Source: Paracoccus hibiscisoli (GTDB lineage: Bacteria > Pseudomonadota > Alphaproteobacteria > Rhodobacterales > Rhodobacteraceae). From it: 64,000 nt of DNA. The stretch covers positions 98,367 through 162,366 of the forward strand of contig NZ_SUNH01000009.1 of NCBI RefSeq assembly GCF_005048265.1. Direction: 5' to 3'. The notes below the pieces were generated by a model. That model searched no databases and was not told the origin of the DNA. It saw only the letters and a program-made list of their open reading frames with translations. Both the position numbers and the translations under genes were made by a program. This document shows positions 46,971-57,140 of the stretch, in pieces; the stretch's first letter is position 1, and each line of letters opens with the position of its first letter.

Positions 46971-47705
46971 CTAGCCGGGTTTTCCGTCGCCGTCACGACC
47001 CTGTTGGTCGGGGGCGGGGAACAGCTCGGCCTGACGCGGGGTGCCGGGGGCTGCGGGGCCGGGGGCCGCGACGGGTTTCGGCGCGGGGCGGGCAGGCTTT
47101 GCCGGGGCCTTGCGGGTCTTGTCGTCGGATTTCGCCGCGGCGGGCGTCGGCATCAGCACCAGCCCGATCGCCCCTGCAAAGATCGAGATATCGGCCACGT
47201 TGAAGCTGTAGGGGTTCTGCCATCCCGGCAGAGACATGTTCAGGAAATCGGCCACCGCCCCATAGAGGACGCGGTCGATCACGTTGCCAAGCGCCCCTCC
47301 GATCAGCAGCCCCGCCGAAACCCGTGCCAGCCGCCCGACCGGCGACCGCCAGATCCAGACCCAGACCCAGACGCAGATGACCAGCGCGATCCCGATCAGA
47401 ACCCACCGCATCACCGACGCGTCCGACGCCATCAGCCCGAAATTCACGCCCTGATTCCACGCCATGCGCAGGTTCAGCCAGGGCGGCAGGACGTCGATCT
47501 CGCGCACGCGGTCCAGCTGCAGCATGTGGACAACGACGTATTTCAGCACCTGGTCGATCACGAAGATCGCCGCCGCCACCCAGATCACCAGCCGCATGTC
47601 GCTGCGCGGCGGGGTGGCCTTGCGGGGGGCCGCCTTGGGCCTGGACTTGCCGGGGCCGGGCTTGGGCGCGGCCTTGCGGGCGGCAGGCTTGGCGGGGGCG
47701 GCCAT
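46971..47705 (-). CDS. lspA: signal peptidase II with basic N- and C-terminal tails
   Basis: The prolipoprotein signal peptidase core spans about residues 37-188. It has four membrane helices and the catalytic aspartates Asp144 ([10 protein letters not shown]) and Asp172 (FNVADISIF). The total of 244 residues exceeds the usual 160-170. The excess is a 36-residue N-terminal tail and a 55-residue C-terminal tail, both rich in Lys, Ala and Pro. An internal ATG (Met37) has no ribosome site, while the upstream ATG overlaps the purH stop (TGATG). The tails are therefore probably translated. Confidence 0.92.
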   Translation of the reverse strand: MAAPAKPAARKAAPKPGPGKSRPKAAPRKATPPRSDMRLVIWVAAAIFVIDQVLKYVVVHMLQLDRVREIDVLPPWLNLRMAWNQGVNFGLMASDASVMRWVLIGIALVICVWVWVWIWRSPVGRLARVSAGLLIGGALGNVIDRVLYGAVADFLNMSLPGWQNPYSFNVADISIFAGAIGLVLMPTPAAAKSDDKTRKAPAKPARPAPKPVAAPGPAAPGTPRQAELFPAPDQQGRDGDGKPG

Positions 47706-49291
47706 CAGTGGCGGAAGTGGCGCTGGCCGGTCAGGACCATCGCCAGCCCAAGGCGGTTGGCCGCCGCGATCACCTCGTCGTCGCGCATCGAGCCGCCGGG
47801 CTGGATGACCGCGCGGGCGCCGGCCTCGGCCAGGGCCTCGATGCCGTCGGCAAAGGGGAAGAACGCGTCGGATGCCACGACCGCGCCGATGGTCAGGGGT
47901 TCGGACAGGCCCAAGGCCTGGGCCATGTCCTCGGACTTGCGGCGCCCGATGCGGGTGCTGTCCACGCGGCTCATCTGGCCCGCGCCGATGCCGACGGTGG
48001 CCAAGTCCTTGGCATAGACGATGGCGTTCGATTTCACGTGCTTGGCCACGGTCCAGGCGAACATCAGGTCGGCCAGTTCCTGCTCGGACGGCTGGCGGTC
48101 GGACACGATCTTCAGGTCGGCGCGGGCCACATGACCGTTGTCGCGGCCCTGGATCAGCATCCCGCCAGACACTTGCCGGAAGGTCAGGCCGGGGGCCGCC
48201 GGATCGGGCAGCCCGCCCGTGGTCAGCAGGCGCAGGTTCTTCTTGCCCGCAAAGATGCGGCGCGCGTCCTCGTCGGCATCGGGGGCAATGACGACCTCGG
48301 TGAAGATCTTGACGATTTCTTCCGCCGTTGCGCCGTCCAGTGGCTTGTTCAGCGCGATGATGCCGCCAAAGGCCGAAGTGCGGTCACAGTCGAAGGCCCG
48401 CTTATAGGCCTCCAGCGCGGATGCACCCTGGGCCACGCCGCAGGGATTGGCGTGCTTGATGATCGCGCAGGCGGGGCCGTCTGCCGGGTCGAATTCCGAC
48501 ACCAGCTCGAACGCGGCATCGGTGTCGTTGATGTTGTTGTAGGACAGCTCCTTGCCCTGGTGCTGCGTGGCGGTGGCCACGCCGGGGCGCGCGTCGCCGG
48601 TGACATAGAAGGCCGCCTGCTGATGCGGATTCTCGCCATAGCGCAGCCCTTGGGCCAGCGTGCCGGCGAATGCGCGGCGGCGGGGCGTAGCCTCACCGAT
48701 GGCATCGGCCATCCAGGTGCTGACGGCGGCGTCATAGGCGGCGGTGCGGGCATAGGCGGTCTGCGCCATCCGCTGGCGGAAGGGCAGCGTCGTGCCGCCA
48801 TTCGCGTCCAGTTCGGCCAGAACCGCGTCGTAATCCTGGACGTCCACGACCACGGTGACGAAACCGTGGTTCTTGGCCGCGGCGCGGATCATCGCGGGGC
48901 CGCCGATGTCGATATTCTCGATGCAGTCGTCATAGGCCGCGCCCTTGGCGACGGTCTCCTCGAACGGGTACAGGTTCACCACCAGCAGGTCGATCGCGCC
49001 GATGCCGTGCTCCTCCATCGCGGCGATGTGGTCCGCATTGTCGCGCAGCGCCAGCAGACCGCCATGCACCGCCGGGTGCAGCGTCTTGACGCGACCGTCC
49101 ATCATCTCGGGAAAGCCGGTCACGTCGGCCACGTCGGTCACGGTCAGGCCCGCATCGCGCAGCGCCTTGGCACTGCCGCCGGTGGACAGGATCTGCACGC
49201 CGCGCGCGTCCAGGGCGCGGGCGAAATCGATCAGGCCGGTCTTGTCGGAAACGGAGATCAGCGCGCGACGGATGGCTGCGGGGTCGGACAT
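47705..49291 (-). CDS. purH: bifunctional AICAR transformylase/IMP cyclohydrolase
   Basis: The 528-residue enzyme carries out the last two steps of IMP synthesis. The N-terminal IMP cyclohydrolase (about 1-200) shows [25 protein letters not shown] and [12 protein letters not shown]. The C-terminal AICAR transformylase shows [20 protein letters not shown] and KHANPCGVA, with the catalytic lysine-histidine pair. It precedes lspA with a one-base overlap and lies 61 bases behind a small membrane-protein gene on the same strand. Confidence 0.97.
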   Translation of the reverse strand: MSDPAAIRRALISVSDKTGLIDFARALDARGVQILSTGGSAKALRDAGLTVTDVADVTGFPEMMDGRVKTLHPAVHGGLLALRDNADHIAAMEEHGIGAIDLLVVNLYPFEETVAKGAAYDDCIENIDIGGPAMIRAAAKNHGFVTVVVDVQDYDAVLAELDANGGTTLPFRQRMAQTAYARTAAYDAAVSTWMADAIGEATPRRRAFAGTLAQGLRYGENPHQQAAFYVTGDARPGVATATQHQGKELSYNNINDTDAAFELVSEFDPADGPACAIIKHANPCGVAQGASALEAYKRAFDCDRTSAFGGIIALNKPLDGATAEEIVKIFTEVVIAPDADEDARRIFAGKKNLRLLTTGGLPDPAAPGLTFRQVSGGMLIQGRDNGHVARADLKIVSDRQPSEQELADLMFAWTVAKHVKSNAIVYAKDLATVGIGAGQMSRVDSTRIGRRKSEDMAQALGLSEPLTIGAVVASDAFFPFADGIEALAEAGARAVIQPGGSMRDDEVIAAANRLGLAMVLTGQRHFRH

Positions 49292-49352
49292 GGGGGCCTC
49301 GTGTCTCTGGGTGACGCCCAGTTACCGAAACCCCCGCCGAAGGTCCAGCGCC

Positions 49353-49529
49353 TCAGCGCCTGCGCGACGACAGCAGCTGCTGCGCCAGGCGCGCCGCCGC
49401 CACGACCATCACCGCCGTGCCGATCCCCGAGGCAAGCCCGCCCGCCCCGCGCGCCGCCGTGGTCGCGCCCCGCGTGCGCAGGACCATCTGCGCCAGTTTC
49501 AGTCCCATCGCGACGGTGCTCAGCTTCAT
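49353..49529 (-). CDS. 58-residue small hydrophobic protein
   Basis: This short frame fills the space between rsmB and purH on the same strand. It begins MKLSTVAMGLKLAQMV and ends QQLLSSRRR. One hydrophobic stretch (about residues 30-50, rich in Ala, Gly and Val) is flanked by arginines, suggesting a single membrane helix or an amphipathic peptide. A GGAAAGGA ribosome site lies 6 bases before the ATG. I do not recognise a family. As I recall, related genomes often have a heparinase-like gene at this position. Confidence 0.6.
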   Translation of the reverse strand: MKLSTVAMGLKLAQMVLRTRGATTAARGAGGLASGIGTAVMVVAAARLAQQLLSSRRR

Positions 49530-49591
49530 CGGGTCGTCCTTTCCTTGCCGGGTTCGACAGGAAAAGACCGCATGCGGGGCGACGGTTCCGT

Positions 49592-50827
49592 TCAGATCGG
49601 CTTGCGCAGCCGCGCCATGTAGAAGCCGTCCATGCCGCCCCGGTCGGCCCAGAAATCGGGCCGCAGGCGCAGGCCGCCCTCCTCGGTGATCCAGGCGGGG
49701 TCGATGCCAGGAAGGTCAGGGCGTTCCACGGTCAGGCCGGGATGGCGGGCCAGCGCCTCATCGATCTGGACCTCGCCCTCGTCCGGGATCAGCGAGCAAG
49801 TCGCAAAGACCAGCCGCCCGCCGGGGCGCAGGATCGACAGCGCGTGGTCCAGCAAGGCGGCCTGCAGCGCGATCAGTTCGTCGATGCCGTGGCCGTCACG
49901 GATGAAGGGCAGGTCGGGATGGCGGCGGATGGTGCCGGTGGCCGAACAGGGCGCGTCCAGCAGGATCGCGTCCAGCGGCTCGTCCGGCTGCCAGGTCAGG
50001 GCGTCGGCGGCGACCAGCCGCGCGGTCAGCCCGCAGCGGGCCAGGTTCTCGGTGACCCGGCGCAGGCGCTGTTCGTTGATGTCCACGGCGGTGACCCGCG
50101 CGCCGCTGGCGGCCAGCTGCAGCGTCTTGCCGCCCGGCGCGGCGCACAGATCGGCGATGACCTCTCCGGCGGCGGGGGCCAGCAGGCGCGCGGGCAGGGC
50201 GGCGGCGGCGTCCTGCACCCACCAGTCGCCCGCCTCGAACCCCGGCAGGGCGGTGACCTGTGCCGGTCCCGTCAGGCGCCAGGACCCGGTGGGCAGCACA
50301 TCCGCGCCCGGCACCGGGGCGGCGCCGGGTTTGGGCGTCAGATCCAGGGGCGCGCCGCGCTGATGGGCGGCCTCGATCGCGGTCATGACCGGGTCGCCAT
50401 AGGCCTCGACCAGCGCAGGGCGCAGCCATTCGGGCAGGGGCTGCGGCGCAAGGTCGGCCCAGCCCGGATAGGCGCCCGCCTTGCGCAGCACCGCGTTGAC
50501 CATGCCCGCCGCCGCCTGTCCGCGCGCGCCAAGCGTGCGGGTCAGATCGACCGCCGCGCCCACGACGCCATGGGCGGGGGCGCCCAGCTCCAGCATCTCG
50601 ACGACCGCCAGGCGCAGCACATCGGCGATCTGGGGCGCGGGCTTGCGGGTGACAAAGCTGTCGATCACCACATCCGCGCGGCCCTGATGGCGCAGGGTCT
50701 CTGCCGCCAGACGCGCTGCGCGCGCCTGTTCGGCCACGGGCAGGCGGGCAAGGCTGCCCGACTGGTCGGACAGGGACCGTCCCTCGCGGACGCCCTGGAT
50801 CAACCGCAATGCGCCCATGCGCGCCAT
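49592..50827 (-). CDS. rsmB: RsmB/NOP family 16S rRNA m5C methyltransferase
   Basis: The 411-residue protein has an N-terminal NusB-like helical RNA-binding domain (about 1-130) and a SAM-dependent methyltransferase domain. Visible motifs are APGGKTLQLA, the catalytic DAPCSATGTIRRHPD and FATCSLIPDEGE, giving the two cysteines of the m5C mechanism. The ATG at 50827 has GGTGG upstream; an in-frame TTG at 50848 would extend it but overlaps a likely plus-strand promoter. Methylation of C967 is the known role of RsmB. Confidence 0.93.
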   Translation of the reverse strand: MARMGALRLIQGVREGRSLSDQSGSLARLPVAEQARAARLAAETLRHQGRADVVIDSFVTRKPAPQIADVLRLAVVEMLELGAPAHGVVGAAVDLTRTLGARGQAAAGMVNAVLRKAGAYPGWADLAPQPLPEWLRPALVEAYGDPVMTAIEAAHQRGAPLDLTPKPGAAPVPGADVLPTGSWRLTGPAQVTALPGFEAGDWWVQDAAAALPARLLAPAAGEVIADLCAAPGGKTLQLAASGARVTAVDINEQRLRRVTENLARCGLTARLVAADALTWQPDEPLDAILLDAPCSATGTIRRHPDLPFIRDGHGIDELIALQAALLDHALSILRPGGRLVFATCSLIPDEGEVQIDEALARHPGLTVERPDLPGIDPAWITEEGGLRLRPDFWADRGGMDGFYMARLRKPI

Positions 50828-50841
50828 ATCGCCACCCGGCT

Positions 50842-50870
50842 TTGTCAAAACGCTTTCCTTTGCCTAGATC
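50842..50870 (+). promoter_or_regulatory. possible promoter of the DUF1674-amidase genes
   Basis: TTGTCA (50842-50847) matches five of six -35 positions. TAGATC (50865-50870) follows after 17 bases. It lies 50 bases before the DUF1674 start. Confidence 0.4.
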
Positions 50871-50919
50871 ATGTTCAAGACTGACCGCAGCCCCATAGCC
50901 TCATTCGGAGGATTGATCC

Positions 50920-51099
50920 ATGAGCGATGACACCCCCGCAACCCTGCCTGCCGCCGCCCAACGCGCCCTGGCCGAGGCAGAGGAGCGTCGCCGCGCCCGC
51001 GCCGCCCAGATCCTGCCCAAGGAATATGGGGGCCGCGACGGCCCCGAGCCCGTGCGCTATGGCGATTGGGAAAAAAGCGGCATCGCGGTGGATTTCTGA
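50920..51099 (+). CDS. DUF1674 protein (SDHAF4-like succinate dehydrogenase assembly factor)
   Basis: This short frame gives a 59-residue protein. The C-terminal half (KEYGGRDGPEPVRYGDWEK, ending GIAVDF) is the conserved DUF1674/SDHAF4 motif; the N-terminal half is a charged Ala/Arg helix. SDHAF4 in mitochondria binds flavinylated SdhA before assembly with SdhB and limits oxidative damage; bacterial members are presumed to act alike. GGAGG precedes the ATG. The amidase gene starts 17 bases downstream. Confidence 0.85.
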   Translation: MSDDTPATLPAAAQRALAEAEERRRARAAQILPKEYGGRDGPEPVRYGDWEKSGIAVDF

Positions 51100-51116
51100 A
51101 TGGCGCGGGTTTTCGC

Positions 51117-52445
51117 ATGAACTGGCTGCGGGCATCGGCCACCCAGCAGGGCCGCGCCATCCTTGCGGGCGTTCTTGACCCTATCGACCAGACCGAGGCT
51201 TATCTGGCCGCGGCCAAGGATCACCCCGACAGCGCCCGCATCTTTGCCCGGCTGACCCCGGCCCGCGCCCGGTCCGAGGCCGTAGCCGCCCATGATCGCG
51301 CGAAACAGGAGCGCCGCCACAGCCTGCTGGACGGCGTGGCCATCAGCTGGAAGGACAACATCGACAGCGGCGGCACCGTGACCGAGGCCGGATCGCGCCT
51401 GCTGGAGGGGCGCATTCCGCGCAAGGATGCCAATATCCTGGCCCGCGCGGCGCGGCGCGGCATGGTCTGTCTGGGCAAGACCCACATGACCGAACTGGCC
51501 TTTTCCGGGCTGGGGCTGAACCCGCGCACGGCGACGCCGCCCAATGCGCTGGACCCCGATCTGGCGCCGGGCGGCTCGTCCTCGGGGGCGGCGGTGTCGG
51601 TGGCCTTGGGGCTGGCGGCGGCGGCGGTGGGCACGGACACGGGCGGCTCGGTCCGGGTGCCCGCGGCCTGGAACGGGCTGGTGGGCTTCAAGCCCACGCA
51701 TGGCGCCCTGCCCGAAAAGGGCGTGGTGCCATTGGCGCGGAAATTCGACATCGCCGGCCCCATCGCCCGCAGCGTCGAGGATTGCGCCCAGATCTTTGCC
51801 ATCATGGCCGATCAGCGGGCCCCCGATCTGGATGGTGCGACTGTCCAGGGCCTGCGCCTGATGGTGCTGGAGGGGCTGCCCTTCGACGATGCCGAAACCG
51901 GGCCGGTGATGGCGTTCCAGGATGCGGTGGACCGGCTGGGGAAGGCAGGGGCGCAGATCGCGCATGTCTCGACCGACTGGCTGGACAAGGCCATGGCGCT
52001 GTCGCCGCAGCTGTTCGCGCCTGAGGCCTATGGCATCTGGCGCGCCCAGATCGAGGATGCGCCCGAACTGATGTGGCCCCCCATACTGGAGCGGTTCCGC
52101 GGCGGCGCCGAGGTCAGCGGACCCGATTACGTCGCCGCATGGGAGAGCCTGGCCCGCATCCGCCGCAAGTGGATCAAGGAGGTCGTGGGCGGATACGACG
52201 CCGTGCTGATCCCCACCGTGCCGATCCTGCCGCCCGACCGAGAGCGGCTGATGACCGACACGGCGGAATTCGTGCGCGCGAACCTTTTGACCCTGCGCAA
52301 CACGCGAATCGCCAACCTGCTGGGCCTGCCCGCGATCACCCTGCCGACGGGGCATCCGGCCTGCGGGATCAGCCTGCTGGGCCATCCGGGGCAGGACCGG
52401 CATCTGCTGCGCGTGGCGGCAGGGGCCGAGGCTGCGCTGGCCTGA
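51117..52445 (+). CDS. amidase signature family hydrolase
   Basis: The 442-residue enzyme has the Ser-cisSer-Lys triad: Lys79 (ISWKDNID), the serine run at 154-156 (PGGSSSGAA) and Ser178 (GTDTGGSVRVP). It resembles GatA-like and allophanate-hydrolase-like amidases but has no GatB/C partner in the window, so a free amidase is more likely than a transamidosome subunit. Substrate unknown. It follows the DUF1674 gene by 17 bases and ends before a hairpin. Confidence 0.9.
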   Translation: MNWLRASATQQGRAILAGVLDPIDQTEAYLAAAKDHPDSARIFARLTPARARSEAVAAHDRAKQERRHSLLDGVAISWKDNIDSGGTVTEAGSRLLEGRIPRKDANILARAARRGMVCLGKTHMTELAFSGLGLNPRTATPPNALDPDLAPGGSSSGAAVSVALGLAAAAVGTDTGGSVRVPAAWNGLVGFKPTHGALPEKGVVPLARKFDIAGPIARSVEDCAQIFAIMADQRAPDLDGATVQGLRLMVLEGLPFDDAETGPVMAFQDAVDRLGKAGAQIAHVSTDWLDKAMALSPQLFAPEAYGIWRAQIEDAPELMWPPILERFRGGAEVSGPDYVAAWESLARIRRKWIKEVVGGYDAVLIPTVPILPPDRERLMTDTAEFVRANLLTLRNTRIANLLGLPAITLPTGHPACGISLLGHPGQDRHLLRVAAGAEAALA

Positions 52446-52446
52446 C

Positions 52447-52473
52447 CCGGTCTTTGCTGGACGCAAGGACCGG
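52447..52473 (+). terminator. terminator-like hairpin after the amidase gene
   Basis: CCGGTCTTTGC (52447-52457) pairs with GCAAGGACCGG (52463-52473), with one T-G pair. TAATGTTT follows a few bases later. It probably ends the DUF1674-amidase transcript before dapC. Confidence 0.55.
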
Positions 52474-52531
52474 GGCGCGCTAATGTTTCGCCCAAGGAAC
52501 GGGGCGCAGACCCCGAAAAAGCGAGGCAGAG

Positions 52532-53731
52532 ATGGCATTCCCCGACCGGTTCTCGAACCTGCCGGATTACGCGTTCCCGCGGTTGCGGGCGCTGTTGTCC
52601 GATATCACGCCGGGCCTTGCGCCGGGCCAGGCCCCCATGGTGCTGACCATCGGGGAACCGCGTCATCCCATGCCCGATTTCGTCGGCCACATCATGGCCG
52701 ACAGCCTGCACGAGCTGGCGAAATACCCCCCGAACGAGGGCGCGCCCGAATTGCTGGCGGCGATTTCGGGGTGGCTGGGCCGCCGCTATGACCTGGAGGT
52801 CGCGCCCGAGCGGCTGATGGTGCTGAACGGCACGCGAGAGGGGCTGTTCAACGCCGCCCTGGCCCTGTGCCCGGAACGGAAGAATGGCCAGAGGCCCGTC
52901 GTGCTGGTGCCGAACCCCTTCTATCAGGTCTATGCCGTCGCCGCCGCCGCCGTAGAGGCCGAGGCGATGTTCGTGCCCGCCACGCCCCAGACCGGCAACC
53001 TGCCCGATTACGCCGCGCTGGACCCGGCCGTGCTGGACCGGGTGGCGGTGGCCTATCTGTGTTCGCCCGCCAATCCGCAGGGTGCGGTGGCCGACCGCGA
53101 TTATCTTGAGACGCTGGTGGCGCTGGCGGAGCGGCATGATTTCCTGATCTTTGCCGATGAATGCTATTCCGAGATCTGGCGCGACACGCCCCCGCCGGGT
53201 GCGTTGCAGGTGGCGACCGCAATGGGCCTGCCCGACCGGGTGGTGATGTTCAACTCTCTGTCCAAACGCTCGAACCTGCCGGGGTTGCGGTCGGGTTTCG
53301 CCGCCGGTGGCGTGGCCCAGATCCGCGAGATGCGGCGGCTGCGCAATTATGCGGGCGCGCCCCTGCCCCTGCCGGTGCAGCGCGTCAGCACCGCGGCCTG
53401 GGCCGATGAGGCGCATGTGCAGGCCAGCCGCGCGCTGTATCAGCAGAAATACCGCATCGCGGATGAGGTTCTGGCCGATTGGCCGGGATACCGGCCGCTG
53501 CAGGGCGGGTTCTTTCTGTGGCTTCCGGTGGCCGACGGGGAACAGGCCGCGCGGACGCTGTGGGCGCAGGCGGGCATCCAGGTGCTGCCCGGCGCCTATC
53601 TGTCGCGGGCGGTGGACGGGGTCAATCCGGGCGCGGGCTTCATCCGGGTCGCGCTGGTGGCGGATGCCGATCAGACGCGCGCGGCGCTGACGCGGCTGCG
53701 CGCCGTGCTGCTGGACGGAACGGGGGGCTGA
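52532..53731 (+). CDS. dapC: N-succinyldiaminopimelate aminotransferase-like PLP enzyme
   Basis: The 399-residue class I/II aminotransferase has the PLP lysine at 245 in [16 protein letters not shown], a motif typical of Dap[11 protein letters not shown] and CSPANPQG also surround the cofactor. DapC converts succinyl-amino-ketopimelate to succinyl-DAP with glutamate, the step after DapD, whose gene is at 26476. A related aminotransferase specificity cannot be excluded from sequence alone. ftsK begins 4 bases after its stop. Confidence 0.88.
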   Translation: MAFPDRFSNLPDYAFPRLRALLSDITPGLAPGQAPMVLTIGEPRHPMPDFVGHIMADSLHELAKYPPNEGAPELLAAISGWLGRRYDLEVAPERLMVLNGTREGLFNAALALCPERKNGQRPVVLVPNPFYQVYAVAAAAVEAEAMFVPATPQTGNLPDYAALDPAVLDRVAVAYLCSPANPQGAVADRDYLETLVALAERHDFLIFADECYSEIWRDTPPPGALQVATAMGLPDRVVMFNSLSKRSNLPGLRSGFAAGGVAQIREMRRLRNYAGAPLPLPVQRVSTAAWADEAHVQASRALYQQKYRIADEVLADWPGYRPLQGGFFLWLPVADGEQAARTLWAQAGIQVLPGAYLSRAVDGVNPGAGFIRVALVADADQTRAALTRLRAVLLDGTGG

Positions 53732-53735
53732 CATC

Positions 53736-56333
53736 ATGGCAAGCTGGCATGCAAAACACCGCGATCCGCTGTTCGACCAGACCACCCGCGCCGCGTTGGA
53801 GCGACGCGGCAAGGAGGCCGCCGGGGCGATGCTGATCGTCCTGGGCATCCTGGTCGCGATGATGCTGGGCAGCTGGTCCCCCGACGATCCCAGCTTTGGC
53901 TCGGCCACCGATGCGCCGGCGATGAACATGCTGGGGGGCCTGGGGGCGATGATCGCCTCGGCGCTGATCATGATCGCGGGGATGGGCGCCTGGATGCTGG
54001 TCGTCGGGGCCTGGGTCTGGGGCCTGCGCCTGATGCTGCACCTGGGCGAGGATCGGCTGATGCGCGGGATCTTTACCCCCATGGCTGTGGCGCTGGTGTC
54101 GGTCTATGCCAGCACATTGGTGCCGGGCCCCGAATGGCAGCAGAATTACGGCCTGGGCGGGCATTTCGGCGACATGATCATGGGCGCGATGCTGAACCTG
54201 CTGCCGATGCCCGCGCAGACCGGCATCCGCGTCGCGGCCCTGCTGGTCGCGCTGGCGGTGCTGGCGGCGGGGGCCTTCGTGCTGGGGTTCGACCGGGTCG
54301 AGCTGACCGGCCTGTGGCGGCGGTTCCGCACCGGGCTGGGCACGGCGGCGCAGGGCACGGCCATCGCCGGTCTGGCCGCGACCCAGGCCGCGCAGCGCCT
54401 GCGCCAGCCGCGCCCCGCCCCCGAGGATGCGCCCCGCGCCGCCCCCCGGGTCACCCCCGCCCGCCGCAGGCCCGCCCCCCCGCCCGAATTCGAGCTGGAG
54501 GCCGAGATGCCCGAGCCCGAGCTGATCGAGCGCGATTCCGACTATGACGGCGACGCGCCCTCCGAGGCAGAGGTGCGCGGCCGCATCAGCGACGCGATCC
54601 GCTCAAGCGCGGCGAAATCGTCGGTCCTCAAGGCCGTCGCGTCGCGGCTGGCCCGCGACGGTGCGCCTGCGGCCCTGCCGCCCGAGGAGGAGCCCGCCGA
54701 TCCGCGCCCCTTCGGCGCCGAGACGCAGCGCCAGATCGTGGCCCCCGCCCGCCGCCCCGAGCCGTCGCGCAGCGCGCGTGCCGAGGCGGAACCGGCCCTG
54801 CGCTTTGACGACAGCGGCGGCCCGGCCTATGAGCGCCCGCCGCTGGCGCTGCTGTCGGCGCCCTCCGACAGCGACGTGGTGCCCGTGTCCCACGAGGCGC
54901 TGATGGAGAACGCCCGCATGCTGGAGGCGGTGCTGGATGATTATGGCGTCAAGGGCCAGATCACCGAGGTCCGCCCCGGCCCGGTCGTGACGCTGTATGA
55001 GCTGGAACCCGCGCCGGGCCTGAAGGCCAGCCGCGTGATCGGGCTGTCCGACGACATCGCGCGGTCGATGTCGGCCCTGTCCGCCCGCGTCAGCACCGTC
55101 CCCGGCCGCACCGTCATCGGGATAGAACTGCCCAACGCGAAACGCGAAAAGGTGCTGCTGCGAGAGATCTTTGCCTCCCGCGCCTTCGGGGATGGCACGC
55201 AGCCGCTGCCGCTGGCCTTGGGCAAGGATATCGGCGGCGATCCGGTCGTGGCGAACCTGGCCAAGATGCCCCACCTGCTGATCGCGGGCACCACCGGGTC
55301 GGGCAAGTCGGTCGCGATCAACACGATGATCCTGAGCCTGCTCTACAAGCTGACGCCGGACGAATGCCGGTTGATCATGATCGACCCCAAGATGCTGGAA
55401 CTGTCGGTCTATGACGGCATCCCGCATCTGCTGTCCCCGGTCGTCACCGACCCCAAGAAGGCCGTCGTGGCGCTGAAATGGGTCGTCGGAGAGATGGAGG
55501 ACCGCTATCGCAAGATGTCCAAGATGGGCGTGCGCAACATCGAGGGCTATAACGGCCGCGTGACCGAGGCCCTGCGCAAGGGCGAGATGTTCAAGCGCAC
55601 CGTCCAGACCGGGTTCGACGAGGATACCGGCGACGCGATCTGGGAGACCGAGGAATTCCAGCCCGAGACCTTCCCCTATATCGTCGTGGTCGTCGACGAG
55701 ATGGCCGACCTGATGATGGTCGCGGGCAAGGAGATCGAGGCCTGCATCCAGCGCCTGGCGCAGATGGCGCGGGCCTCGGGGATCCACCTGATCATGGCCA
55801 CGCAGCGCCCCTCGGTCGATGTGATCACCGGCACGATCAAGGCGAACTTTCCCACGCGGGTCAGCTTTCAGGTCACGTCCAAGATCGACAGCCGCACCAT
55901 CCTGGGAGAGCAGGGGGCCGAGCAGCTCCTGGGTCAGGGCGACATGCTGTACATGGGCAACGGCGCGCGGATCACCCGCATCCACGGCCCCTTCGTCAGC
56001 GACGAGGAGGTCGAGGAGGTGGTGACGCATCTGAAATCCTTCGGCCCGCCCAGCTACAAGTCGGGCGTGGTCGAGGGGGTCGAGGATGACAAGGCCGACG
56101 ATATCGACGCCGTGCTGGGCCTGGGCGGCGGCGATGGCGGGGATGACGCGCTGTACGATCAGGCCGTGATGATCGTGGCCAAGGACCGCAAGTGTTCCAC
56201 CAGCTACATCCAGCGCAAGCTGGCCATCGGCTATAACAAGGCCGCGCGCCTGGTCGAGCAGATGGAGGAGCAGGGTGTCGTGTCCAGCGCCAACCATGTC
56301 GGCAAGCGCGAGGTGCTGGTCCCCGAGGTCTGA
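53736..56333 (+). CDS. ftsK: DNA translocase FtsK
   Basis: The 865-residue protein has an N-terminal membrane domain with about four helices (25-190). A Pro/Ala/Glu-rich linker (about 200-370) follows, then a RecA-like motor with Walker A GTTGSGKS at 518-525 and Walker [13 protein letters not shown]. The last 65 residues form the winged-helix gamma domain that reads KOPS ([25 protein letters not shown]). It coordinates chromosome dimer resolution and segregation with division. Its length is typical for Rhodobacterales. Confidence 0.97.
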   Translation: MASWHAKHRDPLFDQTTRAALERRGKEAAGAMLIVLGILVAMMLGSWSPDDPSFGSATDAPAMNMLGGLGAMIASALIMIAGMGAWMLVVGAWVWGLRLMLHLGEDRLMRGIFTPMAVALVSVYASTLVPGPEWQQNYGLGGHFGDMIMGAMLNLLPMPAQTGIRVAALLVALAVLAAGAFVLGFDRVELTGLWRRFRTGLGTAAQGTAIAGLAATQAAQRLRQPRPAPEDAPRAAPRVTPARRRPAPPPEFELEAEMPEPELIERDSDYDGDAPSEAEVRGRISDAIRSSAAKSSVLKAVASRLARDGAPAALPPEEEPADPRPFGAETQRQIVAPARRPEPSRSARAEAEPALRFDDSGGPAYERPPLALLSAPSDSDVVPVSHEALMENARMLEAVLDDYGVKGQITEVRPGPVVTLYELEPAPGLKASRVIGLSDDIARSMSALSARVSTVPGRTVIGIELPNAKREKVLLREIFASRAFGDGTQPLPLALGKDIGGDPVVANLAKMPHLLIAGTTGSGKSVAINTMILSLLYKLTPDECRLIMIDPKMLELSVYDGIPHLLSPVVTDPKKAVVALKWVVGEMEDRYRKMSKMGVRNIEGYNGRVTEALRKGEMFKRTVQTGFDEDTGDAIWETEEFQPETFPYIVVVVDEMADLMMVAGKEIEACIQRLAQMARASGIHLIMATQRPSVDVITGTIKANFPTRVSFQVTSKIDSRTILGEQGAEQLLGQGDMLYMGNGARITRIHGPFVSDEEVEEVVTHLKSFGPPSYKSGVVEGVEDDKADDIDAVLGLGGGDGGDDALYDQAVMIVAKDRKCSTSYIQRKLAIGYNKAARLVEQMEEQGVVSSANHVGKREVLVPEV

Positions 56334-56357
56334 CCCCGCGGACCCGAGGAGAGAGCC

Positions 56358-57140
56358 ATGCCGATCTGGCAGTTGCACATGCTGAACGCGCGCAGCGCGC
56401 TGACCCCGATCATGGCCGAGATCCGCGCCCATGCGCGCGAGATGGTGGCCGCGGTCGAGGCGCATCTGGACCTGCCGCGATTCGATCTGGTGGTGCGGGC
56501 GGGCGACGGGGTGTTCCCCGAATGGGGCATCGCGGGCCATGCGCCCGCCGCCGGCATCATCGAGATCACGCTGGACCCGTCCCGCGTCGCGCCCGAGCAT
56601 TTCCGCCGCACTTTGGTCCATGAGATGCACCACCTGGCGCGGTGGGAGGGGCCGGGATATGGGCGGTCATTGGGCGAGGCCCTGGTCAGCGAGGGGCTGG
56701 CGGGACATTTCGTGCTGCAGGTGCTGGGCGGGGCGCCTGACCCCTGGGATGCGACGCGGCCCGGATCGGGATCGCTGAAGCAGGCCGGGACGCTTTGGGC
56801 GCGGCGCGATTACGACCATGGCGAATGGTTCATGGGGCGCGGACGGATGCGGAAATGGACAGGCTATGGGCTGGGGCACCGTCTGCTGGCCGAGCATCTG
56901 GCCGAGGCCGAGGGACAGTCTGCCGCATCGCTGGTCGCGGAACCCGCGGATGCGTTCCGCCCGGCGCTGCGGCGGTTGCTGGCGATCGAGGGCGTGGAGG
57001 AGCCTGAGGAGGCCGCCCCAGAGTCAGAGGCCGAGGCGCCTGACGGGGATGCGGCGCAGGATGCGTCCCGCGACGCCGGGGGGCAGGCCCCCCGGACCCC
57101 CCAGGGCGCGCCTGACGCCGGGACGGATCAGACGTCCTAG
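56358..57140 (+). CDS. DUF2268-type putative zinc protease
   Basis: The 260-residue protein has an HExxH zinc motif (His88, Glu89, His92 in LVHEMHHLARW) in a segment typical of DUF2268 predicted proteases. No signal peptide is seen. The last 60 residues are a low-complexity acidic Ala/Pro/Glu tail. Part of it is encoded by a hairpin repeat (57076-57103), so the tail may have grown by repeat insertion. It follows ftsK by 24 bases and its stop shares bases CTAG with the convergent rhomboid gene. Confidence 0.82.
   Translation: MPIWQLHMLNARSALTPIMAEIRAHAREMVAAVEAHLDLPRFDLVVRAGDGVFPEWGIAGHAPAAGIIEITLDPSRVAPEHFRRTLVHEMHHLARWEGPGYGRSLGEALVSEGLAGHFVLQVLGGAPDPWDATRPGSGSLKQAGTLWARRDYDHGEWFMGRGRMRKWTGYGLGHRLLAEHLAEAEGQSAASLVAEPADAFRPALRRLLAIEGVEEPEEAAPESEAEAPDGDAAQDASRDAGGQAPRTPQGAPDAGTDQTS
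57076..57103. repeat. hairpin repeat, copy C (inside the DUF2268 gene)
   Basis: CCGGGGGG, a four-base loop and CCCCCCGG (57076-57095) are followed by ACCCCCC, as in copy A at 18418-18468. The ATATTTTC arm is missing. It is translated as part of the C-terminal tail of the DUF2268 protein. Confidence 0.55.

Noticed and set aside
45206..46996. P450 as a 596-residue fusion
   Set aside because: The extra N-terminal 191 residues are an out-of-frame reading of the DUF3035 gene; the P450 starts at 46423.
47708..50884. A 1058-codon open frame on the plus strand
   Set aside because: It is opposite purH and rsmB, both of which have full catalytic motifs. The translated sequence has no recognisable domain.
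51117..52445. Amidase as GatA of the Glu-tRNA amidotransferase
   Set aside because: The signature is shared, but no gatB or gatC is adjacent and it lies beside an SDHAF4-like gene. A free amidase is the safer call.
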